Assembly: GCA_023525975.1 (NCBI GenBank)
Contig: CM042042.1
Location: 46,635,880 to 46,699,879, forward strand
Source of the DNA: Smallanthus sonchifolius
Taxonomy: Eukaryota > Streptophyta > Magnoliopsida > Asterales > Asteraceae
Length of the DNA: 64,000 nucleotides
Direction of reading: 5' to 3'
Under the pieces are notes generated by a model. It was not told the origin of the DNA. It saw only the letters and a list, made by a program, of their open reading frames with translations, and ran no database searches. Below are positions 10,501-20,726 of this stretch, one piece after another (the stretch's first letter is position 1; the number at the start of each line of letters is the position of its first letter). The translations under genes and the position numbers were made by a program.

Positions 10501-13500
10501 CATATTCATCCTCATAAAAATTTTCCCGCCTCTCTCTCATAATAAATGCATTTTCATAATTTCAATAATAATATTTTTAAATAAATTATTAATTATACTA
10601 ATAAAACACATTTATTTTTAAATTATCTCATATTATAGGAAACTTTGAAATGTAATTATTTAGCTTATGTTTTCAATCAAATTGTAAATGAAAGTCAAAT
10701 TAAATTGAATAATATTTAATGTATTTTTAAACTCAATTATATATTAATTTTTACATATTTTTTGATTTTGTTTTCTATTGTTAGTATATGTAATACATTT
10801 TTCCACCTATAAGATACATATATAAAGATTTAAGAAATTTTATGTACTGATATTTTCCACCCTGTGTAGTACACAGGTTCTAAGCTAGTAATACATATAT
10901 ACAACTTCATATTCCTAAAATAAAAAAGAAAATTAATAATATATGTTAAACGGCAGATCACAAGTTCTGAACCGTAAATCGTCAAAACCAAACTGTATAT
11001 ATTTCAAACTGGCCGACTTGCTTTGGTTTGAATGGTTCAGTCGGTTTCAGTGGTTTATGAACACCCCTAGTTACATATATGATTTCTTAATCACCATTTT
11101 ATTAGAACTTGGTTATTGTTCAACGCTAATGCCATATAATAACAATGTACTTAGGTTGGTGGTCTGTTTAGAAATTATACTTGATGTCGTCCCAACTTGG
11201 TAATTATACTTTTTTAAGAGCTAATTTGGAAGTGCTAATTATACTTCTTTTGAAATGGGCTGGTTTGGTAAATAAACTGTTGAAATGGACTAATTACACA
11301 ATGCTAAGCCATCTCATTAGAAGTGCAACATAAGCAATATGCCAGGTGATTAAGTTACCAAATTAGACCACATCAGAAGGTATAGGTACAAGGTCAGGAC
11401 ACTACTAAATATACTTACCAAGACAGATCATCAGCCTAAGTACATCGCTATTCAACGACATTCCCTTGTTTTTAAAGTTCTTATATATAAACCCCCTTGT
11501 GTAATTAGTCCATTTATTACTAGTTCTTTCTGTTCACCATGACTTCAGTAACCGGGCAATAGTTACATTAAATACTTTCCATGCTCTTAAAAGAAACTGG
11601 AACTAAAAGTCTAAAACCACCCGATCAAAACAATTACTTCTTCATCCTCACATCCAAACACTAAGCCTCACTTATAAAAGGTAGCCAAAGTTGAGTCCTT
11701 ACCTTAAAAGAATCATCTAACGTCAAGTTGAAACATCTAATAATAAAGACGATATATGTGGGAGACCAGATCATATGAAGCCGGCATACCATATGAGAGG
11801 AAATATATAATATAGGCTCAACTTGTGCACATATATAATGCAAGAATTTAGAGCATGTGATGATTCTACTTAAACAATCAAGCATAATTTATAGCATCAA
11901 TAATGAACATAACTTGCAGCATTAAGTAGAGAAATTAAGATCAGCAGCAGAAAGACACCTGAAACTGTGGATAGTCAGGAGCACTGAAGACTGTAATCAG
12001 TTTCCCAGATGGTACTACATGATCAATGGTGTACCCTTCATCCATTCCTCCAAGACCTGACCGTTTTTCCCTTGCATCAGGACCTTCGTGAGACCTAATA
12101 ATTAACTGCAATAATAATAATGATCATCATCATCATCATCATCATCATCATAGAAGTACCTAAAAAGGTTAAACAAACTAATGGCATGCAAGTGAATAAA
12201 ATATTAATAGCATCACCTTAAGACTGAATTTCTTTAAGAAGTCTTCGGTGCAATCTGGTCCCCACAAAAGGCCAATACCTCTTTCTTTGTTTGGAGAAAG
12301 GCCGGGTTTCATAGACGGGTCAGACCATAAAACATCACCAGGAATCAAATTTGGGCCTTCCCATGGAGGGTTAAGTACAGTTCGTCTAGCTTTAGATAAC
12401 TCCTCCAAAGAACCAAGAGACAAAGGAACCGACTCTGTGCTCAGTATAACTTTACGGTTCTTTTTTCCTTTAGCCCGTTTTGACGGGGTAGCTGGTATAT
12501 TACGGAAAACCCCTCCATGTGCTGTATAAACACGCCCTGCTATAATTGAAGCAAGAGGAAGTCCTTCAAAACATCCTAAACACTTACGATAAACATGTTT
12601 TCCTTTATAACTATCACCATATTTGGCCAAAACTTCCTTTTCAAATCCATATACCGAAGTACAATATTTGGATTCATGATTCCCACGAAGTAGGAAAACT
12701 CTTTGCGGCATAAAGACCTAAAAAACGCGCCATATCAGTATGAGAAACTCAACAATTCAACATATAAGATATTACTAACAACACCATGGTTAACTGTTCC
12801 AAAAATATGTACTCTAAAAGGAGACGTTTACTAATTACCGGTTTATTAGACTACTTAAACAAGTTACACAAGAGACTTGCATTGAATCAACTAAGTCGTT
12901 GCCATACATGCTCAAGAAGCATAACATATCATTAGATATGTGATCAGAATACAAGTTACTATCTACATCTCATTTCAAGAAATCCAGTTGGCTCTTATCT
13001 GTTTCTAATTTGGGCGAAATTCTGCACATCTGATCTATACCAAATAAAAAAGCAACCGGTTACGCCACGTGTCACAATAGCACAAAATTATTTAATCCGC
13101 TTATTTTTTTTCTTCGTTACTAACTATTTAATAGTTCCTTTATTCAATCTGTGCAAAACACGAGTTTCTAACCTAACAGATCATAATGACAACACATATC
13201 ATCCAATTTTGAACTCTATCTACAAAAACCAAAATGAACACAATTAAAACAACTGAGATCCATTTGACAATAACTTACTTTCCAAGCCAGCAAGAGAAGA
13301 AATGTCTCAAGTCCCCAAGCACCTCTATCAACATAATCCCCATTAAACACAAAAAACCTATCTTCAGACGGAAGACCAGAATCCTTCAACAGAAATAACA
13401 CATCATGCAACTGCCCATGCACATCTCCAACAACCACCACACTAGATCCCACCTCACCATCCTTATCAGGCTCAATCGGAACACAATTCGGCTCCTTATG

Positions 13501-13857
13501 TAAAATATTCGACGCAGTGAGCACCAGAGCGTCGAACACCTCCACCGGTAATACCGTCGGGAATTCCGACGGCCGGAGGTTCCTCGACGACCAATCGAAG
13601 GTTGACATGAGGTTCTTGACCCAATCTAGGGTTAGAACGCCATCGGATGGCCAGGATATAGGGATCTGAGGTCGGTTTTGAGAAGGATCGGAGGAGAGGG
13701 AGGGGTTTATGTTTTCGTCAGATGAGGCGGCGGAGGCGGAGGAGAAGAAGTCGTCGGAGGAGGTGGACGACGGTGGTTCGCCGGCAGCGACATTGATTCC
13801 GGCGGATTCCGGCGTTGGTAGTGGTACGGATTCAGTAGAATCCGGTTGTGATGACAT
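4539..13857 (-). CDS. PP7: Serine/threonine-protein phosphatase PP7-type, five coding exons
   Basis: Coding exons on the minus strand are 13857-13279, 12717-12217, 12105-11959, 4814-4707 and 4619-4539. Lengths are 579, 501, 147, 108 and 81 nt, all phase 0, giving 471 codons before TAA. All four introns are GT-AG. The PPP-family catalytic signatures are present: GDVHG near residue 144, GDYVDRG near 173, RGNHE near 204, HGG near 260, and SAPDY near 401. The 50-residue basic insert after HGG (KGKKNRK) and the C-terminal acidic tail (EDVIDSDEELDL) fit plant PP7, a metal-dependent phosphatase linked in Arabidopsis to light and heat signalling. The N-terminus is Ser/Pro rich. Intron 3 (4815-11958) is swollen to 7.1 kb by nested transposons, so exons 4 and 5 are easy to miss. 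The frame is intact, so the gene is probably functional. Confidence 0.93.
5575..5699 (+). repeat. Flank duplication copy 1 (125 bp)
   Basis: Direct repeat of the segment at 6101-6226, with two differences found by eye. The two copies directly border the MITE at 5700-6100. The sequence is part of the copia pol relic. Confidence 0.85.
5700..6100. mobile_element. MITE of the TTTTAAAA-terminus family (copy A)
   Basis: The ends are GTTTTATAAAGCGCGAG on the left and, reversed, CTTGGTTTTAAAAAGCGAG on the right. The subterminal parts are unusually rich in CGC/GCG (for example GCGCTTCGCG) against an AT-rich background. The same ends recur at 30821-31550 and 32350-32565 inside AHL introns. No coding capacity. 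Confidence 0.6.
6101..6226 (+). repeat. Flank duplication copy 2 (126 bp)
   Basis: Second copy of the 5575-5699 segment. It differs at one substitution (TATTG against CATTG) and one added G. Confidence 0.85.
7201..7327 (-). repeat. 3' LTR of the gene-capturing element
   Basis: 127 bp, 124 of 127 identical to 10125-10251 by eye. On the element strand it starts TATTGGAATA and ends CCATCTTACA. Confidence 0.9.
8457..8494 (-). repeat. Internal second primer-binding site plus 25 bp of LTR end
   Basis: On the minus strand, 8494-8470 repeats the last 25 bases of the LTR and 8469-8457 is a perfect TGGTATCAGAGCC. This is an extra LTR-end/PBS junction in the middle of the element, exactly where the captured gene begins. 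The outer PBS has one mismatch, while this one is perfect. Confidence 0.85.
8608..10124 (+). pseudogene. Captured fragment of a DUF630/DUF632 (REL2/NRG2-like) gene
   Basis: The ATG at 8608 starts MGCVGSK, a myristoylation signal (Gly2) with an adjacent Cys. It continues through a full DUF630 domain (about residues 1-60, with CRQR and YVLADAHLAY). A His-rich stretch (about 90-140) and a GYPPAGYP repeat region (about 150-210) follow. A one-base indel near 9385-9396 shifts frame. The reading continues in the next frame with Pro-rich, acidic and poly-Gly parts to the start of DUF632 (GKVPHNRKHAAYQ, SKMLNVF). The gene then stops abruptly at the LTR element's primer site, so nearly all of DUF632 is missing. 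About 110 bp of leader (8495-8607) came with it. No intron lies in the captured part, so RNA and DNA capture cannot be told apart here. Confidence 0.85.
10125..10251 (-). repeat. 5' LTR of the gene-capturing element
   Basis: 127 bp. On the element strand it is followed by the initiator-Met-type primer site at 10124-10113. An exact GTTTT duplication abuts it at 10252-10256. Confidence 0.9.
10453..10888 (+). mobile_element. Non-autonomous Helitron (copy 1)
   Basis: It starts TC after an A (TCTATACTATATAATAAA) and ends CTAG before a T. About 10 bases before the end is a hairpin CCTGTGT-AGT-ACACAGG. These are the hallmarks of plant Helitrons, which insert between A and T without target duplication. 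A diverged copy with the same ends lies at 63482-63949 and a relative at 18380-18928. No Rep/helicase is encoded (436 bp). Confidence 0.85.
11078..11958. other. Remainder of PP7 intron 3
   Basis: Ordinary AT-rich intron sequence up to the 5' splice site after exon 3 (donor GTGTCT at 11958). No element recognised. Confidence 0.5.
12121..12151. repeat. (ATC)n microsatellite in PP7 intron 2
   Basis: About nine ATC units lie in the 111-bp second intron of PP7, close to the exon 3 acceptor. Confidence 0.9.
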
Positions 13858-14039
13858 TTGATCGCCGATTAAGAAAGGAATTGTGTAAACTATGTGAAAT
13901 TCTTGGGTGCTGTGATCATGTGTTTTGAAGAAAATACAATTAAAAAGTGTTATGATCGTAAGAGCCAGCTTTGAGATTTTTTTTAGGAAAGTTACTTGAT
14001 TAACAAATTTTAGTAGAGGGAATTTTACATGGACTATAT

Positions 14040-14460
14040 CCTATGCTATAAAAAACCGACCTACTCTTTTTTTTTTTCTTATAAAAGTTCTTTAATAAAT
14101 TTTTATACATAAAAAACCAACATACTTTCTTGTTTTTCTCACAAAAGTCCATCGACAACTATTTATTTTAGCAAATGAATCCGCAAAAGTAAAGCAAAGG
14201 AAATTGACCGACAGATTCAAGAGCAAATGAATCCTTTGCCTTGCTTCTGTCTATTCATTTGCTAGGATAAATAGTTGTCGAGTGACTTTTGTGATAAAAA
14301 CAAGAAAATATGTTGGTTTTTTATGTGTAAAAATTTGTTAAGTGACTTTTGTAAGAAAAAAAAAAGAGAATATGTTGGTTTTTTAAATGCAAAAAATTGT
14401 TGAGTGACTTTTGTAAGAAAAACCATAATGTATTTAGTTTTTTATGGCATTTGCCCTTTA
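14040..14460. mobile_element. Long inverted repeat (MITE-like) upstream of PP7
   Basis: The left arm (about 14060-14200) and right arm (about 14225-14430) are imperfect reverse complements. Both contain ACAAAAGTC, GACAACTATTTAT and AGCAAATGAAT. The right arm repeats a unit with GTGACTTTTGT and ATGTTGGTTTTTTA three times. It starts about 200 bp upstream of the PP7 ATG, in the likely promoter. A transcript would form a long hairpin. I could not fix its target duplication. Confidence 0.6.
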
Positions 14461-15607
14461 TAAAATAATGAAAATAAACTGATATTTTACTTTCATGTAA
14501 CAACATCAAACGTTATTTATTTTTAACATATTCATGTAATACGTGACTGTAATTTACGTGATCATGTATATGCTTTATATTTACTAAGTTTGATATTCTT
14601 TGTTCTACCTGTGAAGATAGAAATAGTTAGTCGACGTCAAATGGACATAAGGCATGTTATATTTGTATTAGCAAGTATGAAGTATTAATCATTTATATAA
14701 ATGGTTAGTTGACGGCACAATAATGTTTGACGTCTTTTTAAGATAAACACTTGTGTATATGTTGTAAAAAAGACTTATAGAACATGTTGAAAGACTTCGT
14801 CTAATAGTATATTCTTCCAGTGAATTTAGTTTTATACTTTCCACTTTTTATAAGATTTATACTTTCATAAGTTTTAGTTAGTTTTATAAAAATGTCTTAA
14901 GATATTTTATTTGTTTTAGAAAAGTTCCATTTTACAAAAACTTTTTTTTAGTTTATAAAACCCTATCATTCTTTATCTTAATGTTGTTAAACTAGCATCG
15001 TATAAGTGGCTTGAAGGTAGCAAGGCCAAAGGTGGAACAGAAAGCAACATGTGTACATTAGTTATACTCAAAGTATAAGCACATGTATTTTACTATTCAT
15101 CTTTTATCAAATTGTATGTTATATAAATTGACTTCAATGATCTTGAATCTTTTATTTAATCTTCTAGGCATTTTTTTCATTGAACAAATCTTTCTTTTAT
15201 AAAACTTGAATTATTATAGGTTTATTTTATATATCCCTACAAACTTTAAAATATATATACATATACAAACACATACTATATTATAACAAATATGAGGAGG
15301 ATGAAATTGTGTTTTTACATTAAATTTTAAAAGTTTAAGGAAGAAAAATTGTCTTTTATGAATTACGTGATTAAATATATTTTAATCATAAAAAGTAATT
15401 AAAATCTAATTATTTAAACAATCAATTTTCTATTTAACTAAATTCTTAAAATCATTTTTATTTTATATTATTTTGTATTTACTTCATTTTATAAATTTTT
15501 ATTAAACCTTCAAATCTATATGATAATTCACCAAATAATTGTTCAATCGTTTATCAGTGTATGTGCTAGTGTGTTGTGTTCCCGACATAAAACTTTGACC
15601 ACATATT
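14461..15607. other. AT-rich intergenic, no gene seen
   Basis: Very AT-rich sequence without open frames or bounded repeats that I can support. Confidence 0.5.
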
Positions 15608-15617
15608 TATTTTGATC

Positions 15618-15765
15618 GGGAAAATTACCAAAATATACATTGACCAAGTATCAAAAATGGGCGCCGACTAAGCCTACAATAGCAAAGGCTTAGTCTTCAA
15701 TCCGTCGGCTAAATGTCTATTTTGGTAACTTTGACACGGTCAATGTCTATTTTGGTAATTATCCC
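15618..15765. mobile_element. Small Mutator-like MITE, 148 bp
   Basis: The terminal inverted repeats are about 28 bp (GGGAAAATTACCAAAAT on the left, GGGATAATTACCAAAAT on the right when reversed). The exact direct repeat TATTTTGATC flanks it at 15608-15617 and 15766-15775. No coding capacity. Confidence 0.85.
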
Positions 15766-16327
15766 TATTTTGATCTTATTTTAATTTCTTCCCCAAAAGT
15801 CAACCATCCTAATAGTTAGAGTAAACTCCAATTTTAGTCCCTGTGGTTTGGGCAAATTCTCTATTTTAGTCCAATTGTTTCAATTTCACTTTTTAGTCCT
15901 TGTGGTATTATTTTTGTCTCAATTAAAGCCAGATGACTAACACTGTTTAATTTTCTGTTAAGTTTTTTTTATAAAAAGACAAAAATACCCCTCTACTTAC
16001 AAATACCAACCTTCACTATCTTCTTCTAAATAAAAACTCTAAAATACCCACCAACCTCTATCATTGCCATAAACCACATCCCATCTTCAACGACCACCGT
16101 CCCTATCTCCGGCGACCATCATCCCCACCATCCTCTGCCACATCTAAACCTGTCAATCACTACCATCATCTAACCCATTCTCTACTCTCCCTCTCCTCCC
16201 GCTTGCTTGTATGCGTTCGTACCTAGATGAACCAGTTGGAACCTAGATTTGCTTCACACACCTTCACATACAACCACATTACAGATCTGCTTACCATGTC
16301 TCAAACTCATAGATTCAAACTCAATCT

Positions 16328-16404
16328 AAATCTTCTTGACACCAGGAACAATTTGAATCTTCCCTGATTTAATCTTTTGTAGTGTACCAATATCCAAAAC
16401 AGGG
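16328..16404 (-). pseudogene. Captured fragment resembling a YUCCA-type flavin monooxygenase
   Basis: The minus strand gives about 25 residues with PVLDIGT, KIKSGKI and VPGVKKI before a stop. This order (PVLD-x-G-T-x-x-KIKSG-x-I-x-V-x-PG-x-K) is characteristic of the segment before the ATGY motif of plant YUCCA-like flavin monooxygenases, which make auxin. The flanking frame is not convincing, so only this stretch is claimed. The match is short and from memory of the family. Confidence 0.5.
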
Positions 16405-16843
16405 AGAGAGAGGAGATTAAATCTAAGGTTTTCGACCACCATCAGCTCGACTATCTCCAGCCACCATCGTCATTTTCAGCCACCATATATTGGTCAAGCC
16501 TCCATGTTCTTCTCCGATACCTGAAACCCACCACCACACCCATCGCCTGAAACCCGCCACTGCCCCCCTCTTATCATCTTCCCCAACTCATATATGATCC
16601 GTATCATCTATTTCTTCCCAATCATCCATCCAAAATCAAAATTTCGATCGGTGCCTGTACGGTTGGTACCCAACAAGAAAAAAACGTCGTTTATGAAACC
16701 CTAACTAAATCCTTTACAGTGAGTGTCTTCTCGACGGTGATTGTAAGGTCGGCGGTGGTTGTGAGGCCGGCGGTGGTGTTGTGTTTAAAAGAGAATATAA
16801 GATTGTACAGCGAGGAGTAAAGGATGGGGTGGGGTTTTAACAT

Positions 16844-18158
16844 GAGTAAACTTCAGTTTTCATCCTTAAGGTTTAAACCAAACTTCAGGTTTCGTCCCCC
16901 TATAACACATATCATACTTGACGTTTTATGTTTTAACAGTTTCCGTCCCTGATCCTTAACTCCGTTAAAATTTCTGTTAGTTTTTATATGAAATTACTAA
17001 TATGCCCCTCCATCTTCTTCTTCAACCCACCACCACCTAAGAAAGTTGGAGTTGGAGTTGTTCTCATCCTTAACCCACCACTAATATGCCCCTGCATATT
17101 TAAAAATTAAAAATTTCTGAATTTCCAAAGTCAAAAGTTGGAATTGTTTTCATGGTCAGAGATCCTCACCCTAGACCTGTCAGCGAATTTTATCCAGTGG
17201 GATTTGAGTCTGTGAAGTTTCTAGATCTATCAGCGAATTTTATCAGCGGTCGTTACCTCGAGATTTTGGAGGTGGTGGTTTTGTTTATTTAAATGTTTCG
17301 CATAACAATGTCTCCGGTGAGATTCTACCGAAGATTAGTAACAAAATTCCGACGAACACAGCGATTGATTTTTCGTTCAACAATCTCACTTGAACGATAC
17401 CGGAATCCAGTGTTTTCTTCAATCAAGACCAGAGATCCTTCGTCGGAAACTCGGAACTTTGCGGCCAGCCGGTGGAAAATCTGTGTACAATCCCTTCCTC
17501 CGCTTCAATCAAGACCAGAGATCCTCACCGGCGACGTCTCCTCCGGAATTTGCCGCTATTCTGAAAACCGCCGACGAATCTGGTTCAGTTAATTCATCGA
17601 ACACCCCGAGTGCACCATCGGCAACGTTATAAATTGTATAACACCTCGAGTGCACCATCGGTTCAGGCAATTCTGCAAGCAAATTAATGGCAATTCTATT
17701 GTATATGATGCAACTTTAGAATATATGTAAGAGTGATATTATGTTCTTGAAATCAATTGAAAGGGAATATGGATGAATATAATCGAATAGATAGAAACTC
17801 AAGGAGATAATCAATTGAAAGCGTTTATGCCAGATTCTATATTTAGTCAAGGTGGGCTCATGGGGATAACAAGGAATATATTTTTTGGGGAAATGATGAA
17901 ATAGATAAAAGTGGTGGCGGCGGCGACCACGAAAACAACTGCAACTCCAACTTTCGTCGGTGGTGGTAGGTTAAGGATGAAGAAAAAGATGGAGGGGCAT
18001 ATTAGTAAGTTCATATAAAAACTAACAGAAAATTTAACGGAGTTAAGAACCAGGGACGGAAATTATTAAAACATAAAACGTCAGGGATGATATGTGTTAC
18101 AGGGGGACGAAACCTGAAGTTTGGTTCAAACCTCAGGGACGAAAACTGAAGTTTACTC
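16844..18158. mobile_element. Inner Mutator-like element (Pack-MULE) nested in the outer one
   Basis: Long terminal inverted repeats start GAGTAAACTTCAGTTTT and extend about 170 bp, including ACGTTTTATGTTTTAA and TAACTCCGTTAA. The exact duplication GTTTTAACAT flanks it (16834-16843 and 18159-18168). It carries a leucine-rich-repeat receptor-kinase fragment and no transposase. Its TIR start (GAGTAAACT) matches the outer element, so it inserted into a relative. Confidence 0.88.
17200..17635 (+). pseudogene. Captured fragment of an LRR receptor-like kinase ectodomain
   Basis: The plus strand reads LRR repeats: VKFLDLSANFISG at about 17210, then YLNVSHNNVSGEI at about 17285, then IPTNTAIDFSFNNLT and IPESSVFFNQ. 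The membrane-proximal cap region follows (SFVGNSELCGQPVENLC). A stop interrupts FNNLT and a frame change follows a 23-bp internal duplication (CTTCAATCAAGACCAGAGAT appears twice). A PATSPPEFAAI-type linker then appears in another frame. The order is that of plant LRR-RLKs of the At4g34220/At2g15300 type just before the transmembrane helix. The kinase is absent. Confidence 0.75.
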
Positions 18159-18379
18159 GTTTTAACATTTTATTTTGTTTTTTAAATGTTACGGGTATTA
18201 TAGTCCTTTTAAATAGATTTAACAGAAAATTTAAACGTCGTTATACGTTTGCCTTTAATTGAGACAATAATGAAACCACGGTGACTAAAAAAGTGAAATT
18301 ATAACGAATGGATTAAAATAGGGAATTGGACCAAACCTCAGGGACTAAAACCAGAGTTTACTCTAATAGTTATTATAAA

Positions 18380-18928
18380 CTAGGTTATAAAACTTGTGTA
18401 TTACACGGGCTAAATAAACAAAAAATTAAATAATAACTAGTAATGATTTAAAAATTATAAAACGATTGAACAATTTATTTAATTGATGATAAACAAAACT
18501 TTGAATTAAAATTTATAGATAAATATTGAAACGAATTATTAATCTAGTTGTCTAAAATAACAAAGTTAAGTAAAATGTAAAAATAATTTGATTATATTAT
18601 AATTATCCATGATACGACTTTATTTGTTGAAATTTATAACTAACGTCAGAAATTATAACTATCCACAATTAATTTCATATTAAATTTATTTAGTTAGTGA
18701 TATTCATAATTAAATTTATATCAAAAATCTAAAAATACATTATTTTAGTATTATTATTACTATTTAATATTATTTAATAGGATAGAGAAACAGAAAAATA
18801 AATGTGAGTAGACGCGAGAGGGACACATGTCCCCTCATTTATTAGGAGATGGAGACGGGAAAATAAGAATGAAAGGGCAACATAGAGTGACACGTGTTCT
18901 CTTAGTTACTTGTTTATTATAATAAGGA
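18380..18928 (-). mobile_element. Non-autonomous Helitron, minus orientation
   Basis: Read on the minus strand it starts TCCTTATTATAATAAAC after an A at 18929 and ends CCTAG before a T. It has a near-terminal hairpin (CCGTGT-AAT-ACACAAG, one mismatch). It has the CACGTGT motif near the 5' end also seen in the other two Helitrons. It lies only 7 bp from the target duplication of the outer Mutator-like element. Confidence 0.75.
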
Positions 18929-18977
18929 TATGTGGCCATTTTTGGTTTTACATTTAAATTTGGTTTTCATATCCGAT

Positions 18978-20635
18978 TGATATATAAGTAATCACATTAG
19001 AAAACATACTTAATTGCTTCCTTTTTTATTTCTGCAAATTTTTTGGCCTTCTGTGCAAAAAGAAACGAAAAAGTCAACTAGTTGTGGGAATCAGTGGAAG
19101 AGCATGCCCGTGCTCCTTCAAGCACAGTCATGGCTCCCTTAGAATCAAATCGGGACATTCAGGAAGCTTCAAGAAGCCAATCAATGGTCAACATACACAA
19201 ACACGCTCGTGCCTATTAGGGCACACCCGTGCTCCATGTAAGAAGCATTCCAGAAAAGTTGAACCAAGTACAACAAAGATTCACACGAAAGTACAGAGGC
19301 ATGCCCGTGCCTCACCAAACAGGCTTATACCCCCTTTGGATCTCATCCTATATATATAGGGCCTTGGCTCCTCATTTCACAAGCAACAAAGCATCAATTG
19401 GGGGAGAGTTCATTCCAGGTTCTTCCCACAAAGAGTAGTAGAGAGAGTTAGTCATTTCATATAAGATCAAAAAGCATATCATAATCACAACACTTTAGCT
19501 TTGGTTTGTTCCTTGGATCATTCCATTATACTATCACCAAGTGTTGTGTATTCATTACTATGGACATTATTTTCTAGTCTTCATGTATCATTTGGTCGAA
19601 GATGAGGCTTGGTGTAAGTTAATGTTTTAAATTGACAAATGAAGTGTTTATGTTTCTTAAATTATCTTACTTTTGATTTGGTTTAAAAATATGTGAGTAT
19701 TCTAATTTCTGGTCATTTGAAGTCTTAAATCTTATGGGTGTCTTAAGTAAGACATCTTGCTTAACATCTATTCAAGTTTGTATGTCTTTATAAAATCTTT
19801 GTGCTACCAAGGGTCCGATTTGTATAGATCTAAAACTTTGGATTCATTGAGGTTTTGGGTATTCAACAAGATGATTTGAGTCTTAACTAGACCTTGTATT
19901 TTTGTGTCGGTATTTCTATTCTTCTTTTGTTTTGGGCTCGCATTGGTCTTAACCACAGTCATTGTGTTCGAAACTTAAGAATAAAGTAATATTTATTTAG
20001 GACATATCATTATTCTAGCTATCCATTTAGACCGAGGGTCGATGTTTGTAGCCTGCCACTTTTTATTAAGAATATCAATTAGTTGATTTTAGTTCTTCAT
20101 TGAGTGGTTTGGAGGTGGTTGTGCATTCCAACTTTCTAAGAGTCATACGGCTTGGTGGCCCTAGCTGGGAGCCAAGTAAAGTTTACTAGAGGGGAAGACT
20201 AATCCCGTTAGCACTCCAACGGTTATTAGGGCAATGTCTGGACCAAGGAGTTGTCCACCCCCTAAATTAACCACATCATTGATTTCTTAAAAAAACATCA
20301 ATTTTATTACCAAGTGGATTCCAACCCAAATTATATACACTTGATCTGATTATATCTTAAAACCCATTTGCCTCATTTTGTTGTCTCGCTTGTTTTTATT
20401 TATAAAAACATTTACATCTTTTTTATTAGACTAAACAATAATAACGATTGAGTATTAAAAGATATTGTGTCTATTGGTTTGATACTTGGTTCTTACCTAA
20501 ACTATATTACGTTGCGATAGGTACGCTCGCCTATTGTGTGTAGTTAGTGAAACTAGTAATCATTTTATAAATTTAAAAACCTGATTACCGTGTTACAAAT
20601 CTTAATAACAAATATACTACTAACACAACACATCA
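18978..20635 (+). repeat. LTR of an Athila/Tat-like Ty3/gypsy element (1658 bp)
   Basis: It starts TGATATATAAG and ends ACACATCA, 8 bp before a primer site of the non-chromovirus type (TGGCGTCGTTCCCGGGGA, 20643-20660). A second LTR of the same family (43724-48217 with an insert) gives 1657 bp for the LTR proper, confirming the ends. A TATATATAG box at about 19351 lies just downstream of palindromes (19100-19313), which fits U3 promoter structure. Confidence 0.8.
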
Positions 20636-20642
20636 AAGTTTT

Positions 20643-20660
20643 TGGCGTCGTTCCCGGGGA
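20643..20660 (+). promoter_or_regulatory. Primer-binding site, Athila/Tat type
   Basis: TGGCGTCGTTCCCGGGGA differs at two bases from the TGGCGCCGTTGCCGGGGA form typical of Athila/Tat-lineage elements. It follows the LTR by 7 bp. Confidence 0.75.
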
Positions 20661-20726
20661 CACAATGATTTAAGAAAATGAGTTGCTAGATTAGTCTCTA
20701 TTGTTTATTTTTGTTCTAAAAACAAC

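Larger units (their letters stand above)
7168..11069. mobile_element. Non-autonomous hAT element hosting an LTR element and a Helitron
   Basis: The termini are perfect 13-bp inverted repeats: TAGGGGTGTTCAT at 7168 and ATGAACACCCCTA ending at 11069. Flanks are GTTACTAT and GTTACATA, a near match to an 8-bp duplication. Subtracting the LTR element (7201-10251) and the Helitron (10453-10888) leaves a core of about 410 bp with AACCGGTT-type subterminal motifs and no transposase. It lies in PP7 intron 3. Confidence 0.8.
15819..18363. mobile_element. Outer Mutator-like element (Pack-MULE)
   Basis: Terminal inverted repeats begin GAGTAAACTC and remain similar for more than 100 bp, with shared TTTTAGTCCCTG and TGTCTCAATTAAAG. 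An exact 9-bp target duplication TAATAGTTA (15810-15818 and 18364-18372) is the Mutator hallmark. There is no transposase. The interior (about 16000-16830) is GC-richer with CCACC/GGCGG-type sequence and contains a fragment of a flavin monooxygenase gene. A second, related element (16844-18158) is inserted inside it. Confidence 0.88.

Noticed and set aside
11661..11885. Small minus-strand ORF in PP7 intron 3 as a PP7 exon
   Set aside because: It has no similarity to PP7, and the true exons 4 and 5 with matching phase are at 4814-4707 and 4619-4539.
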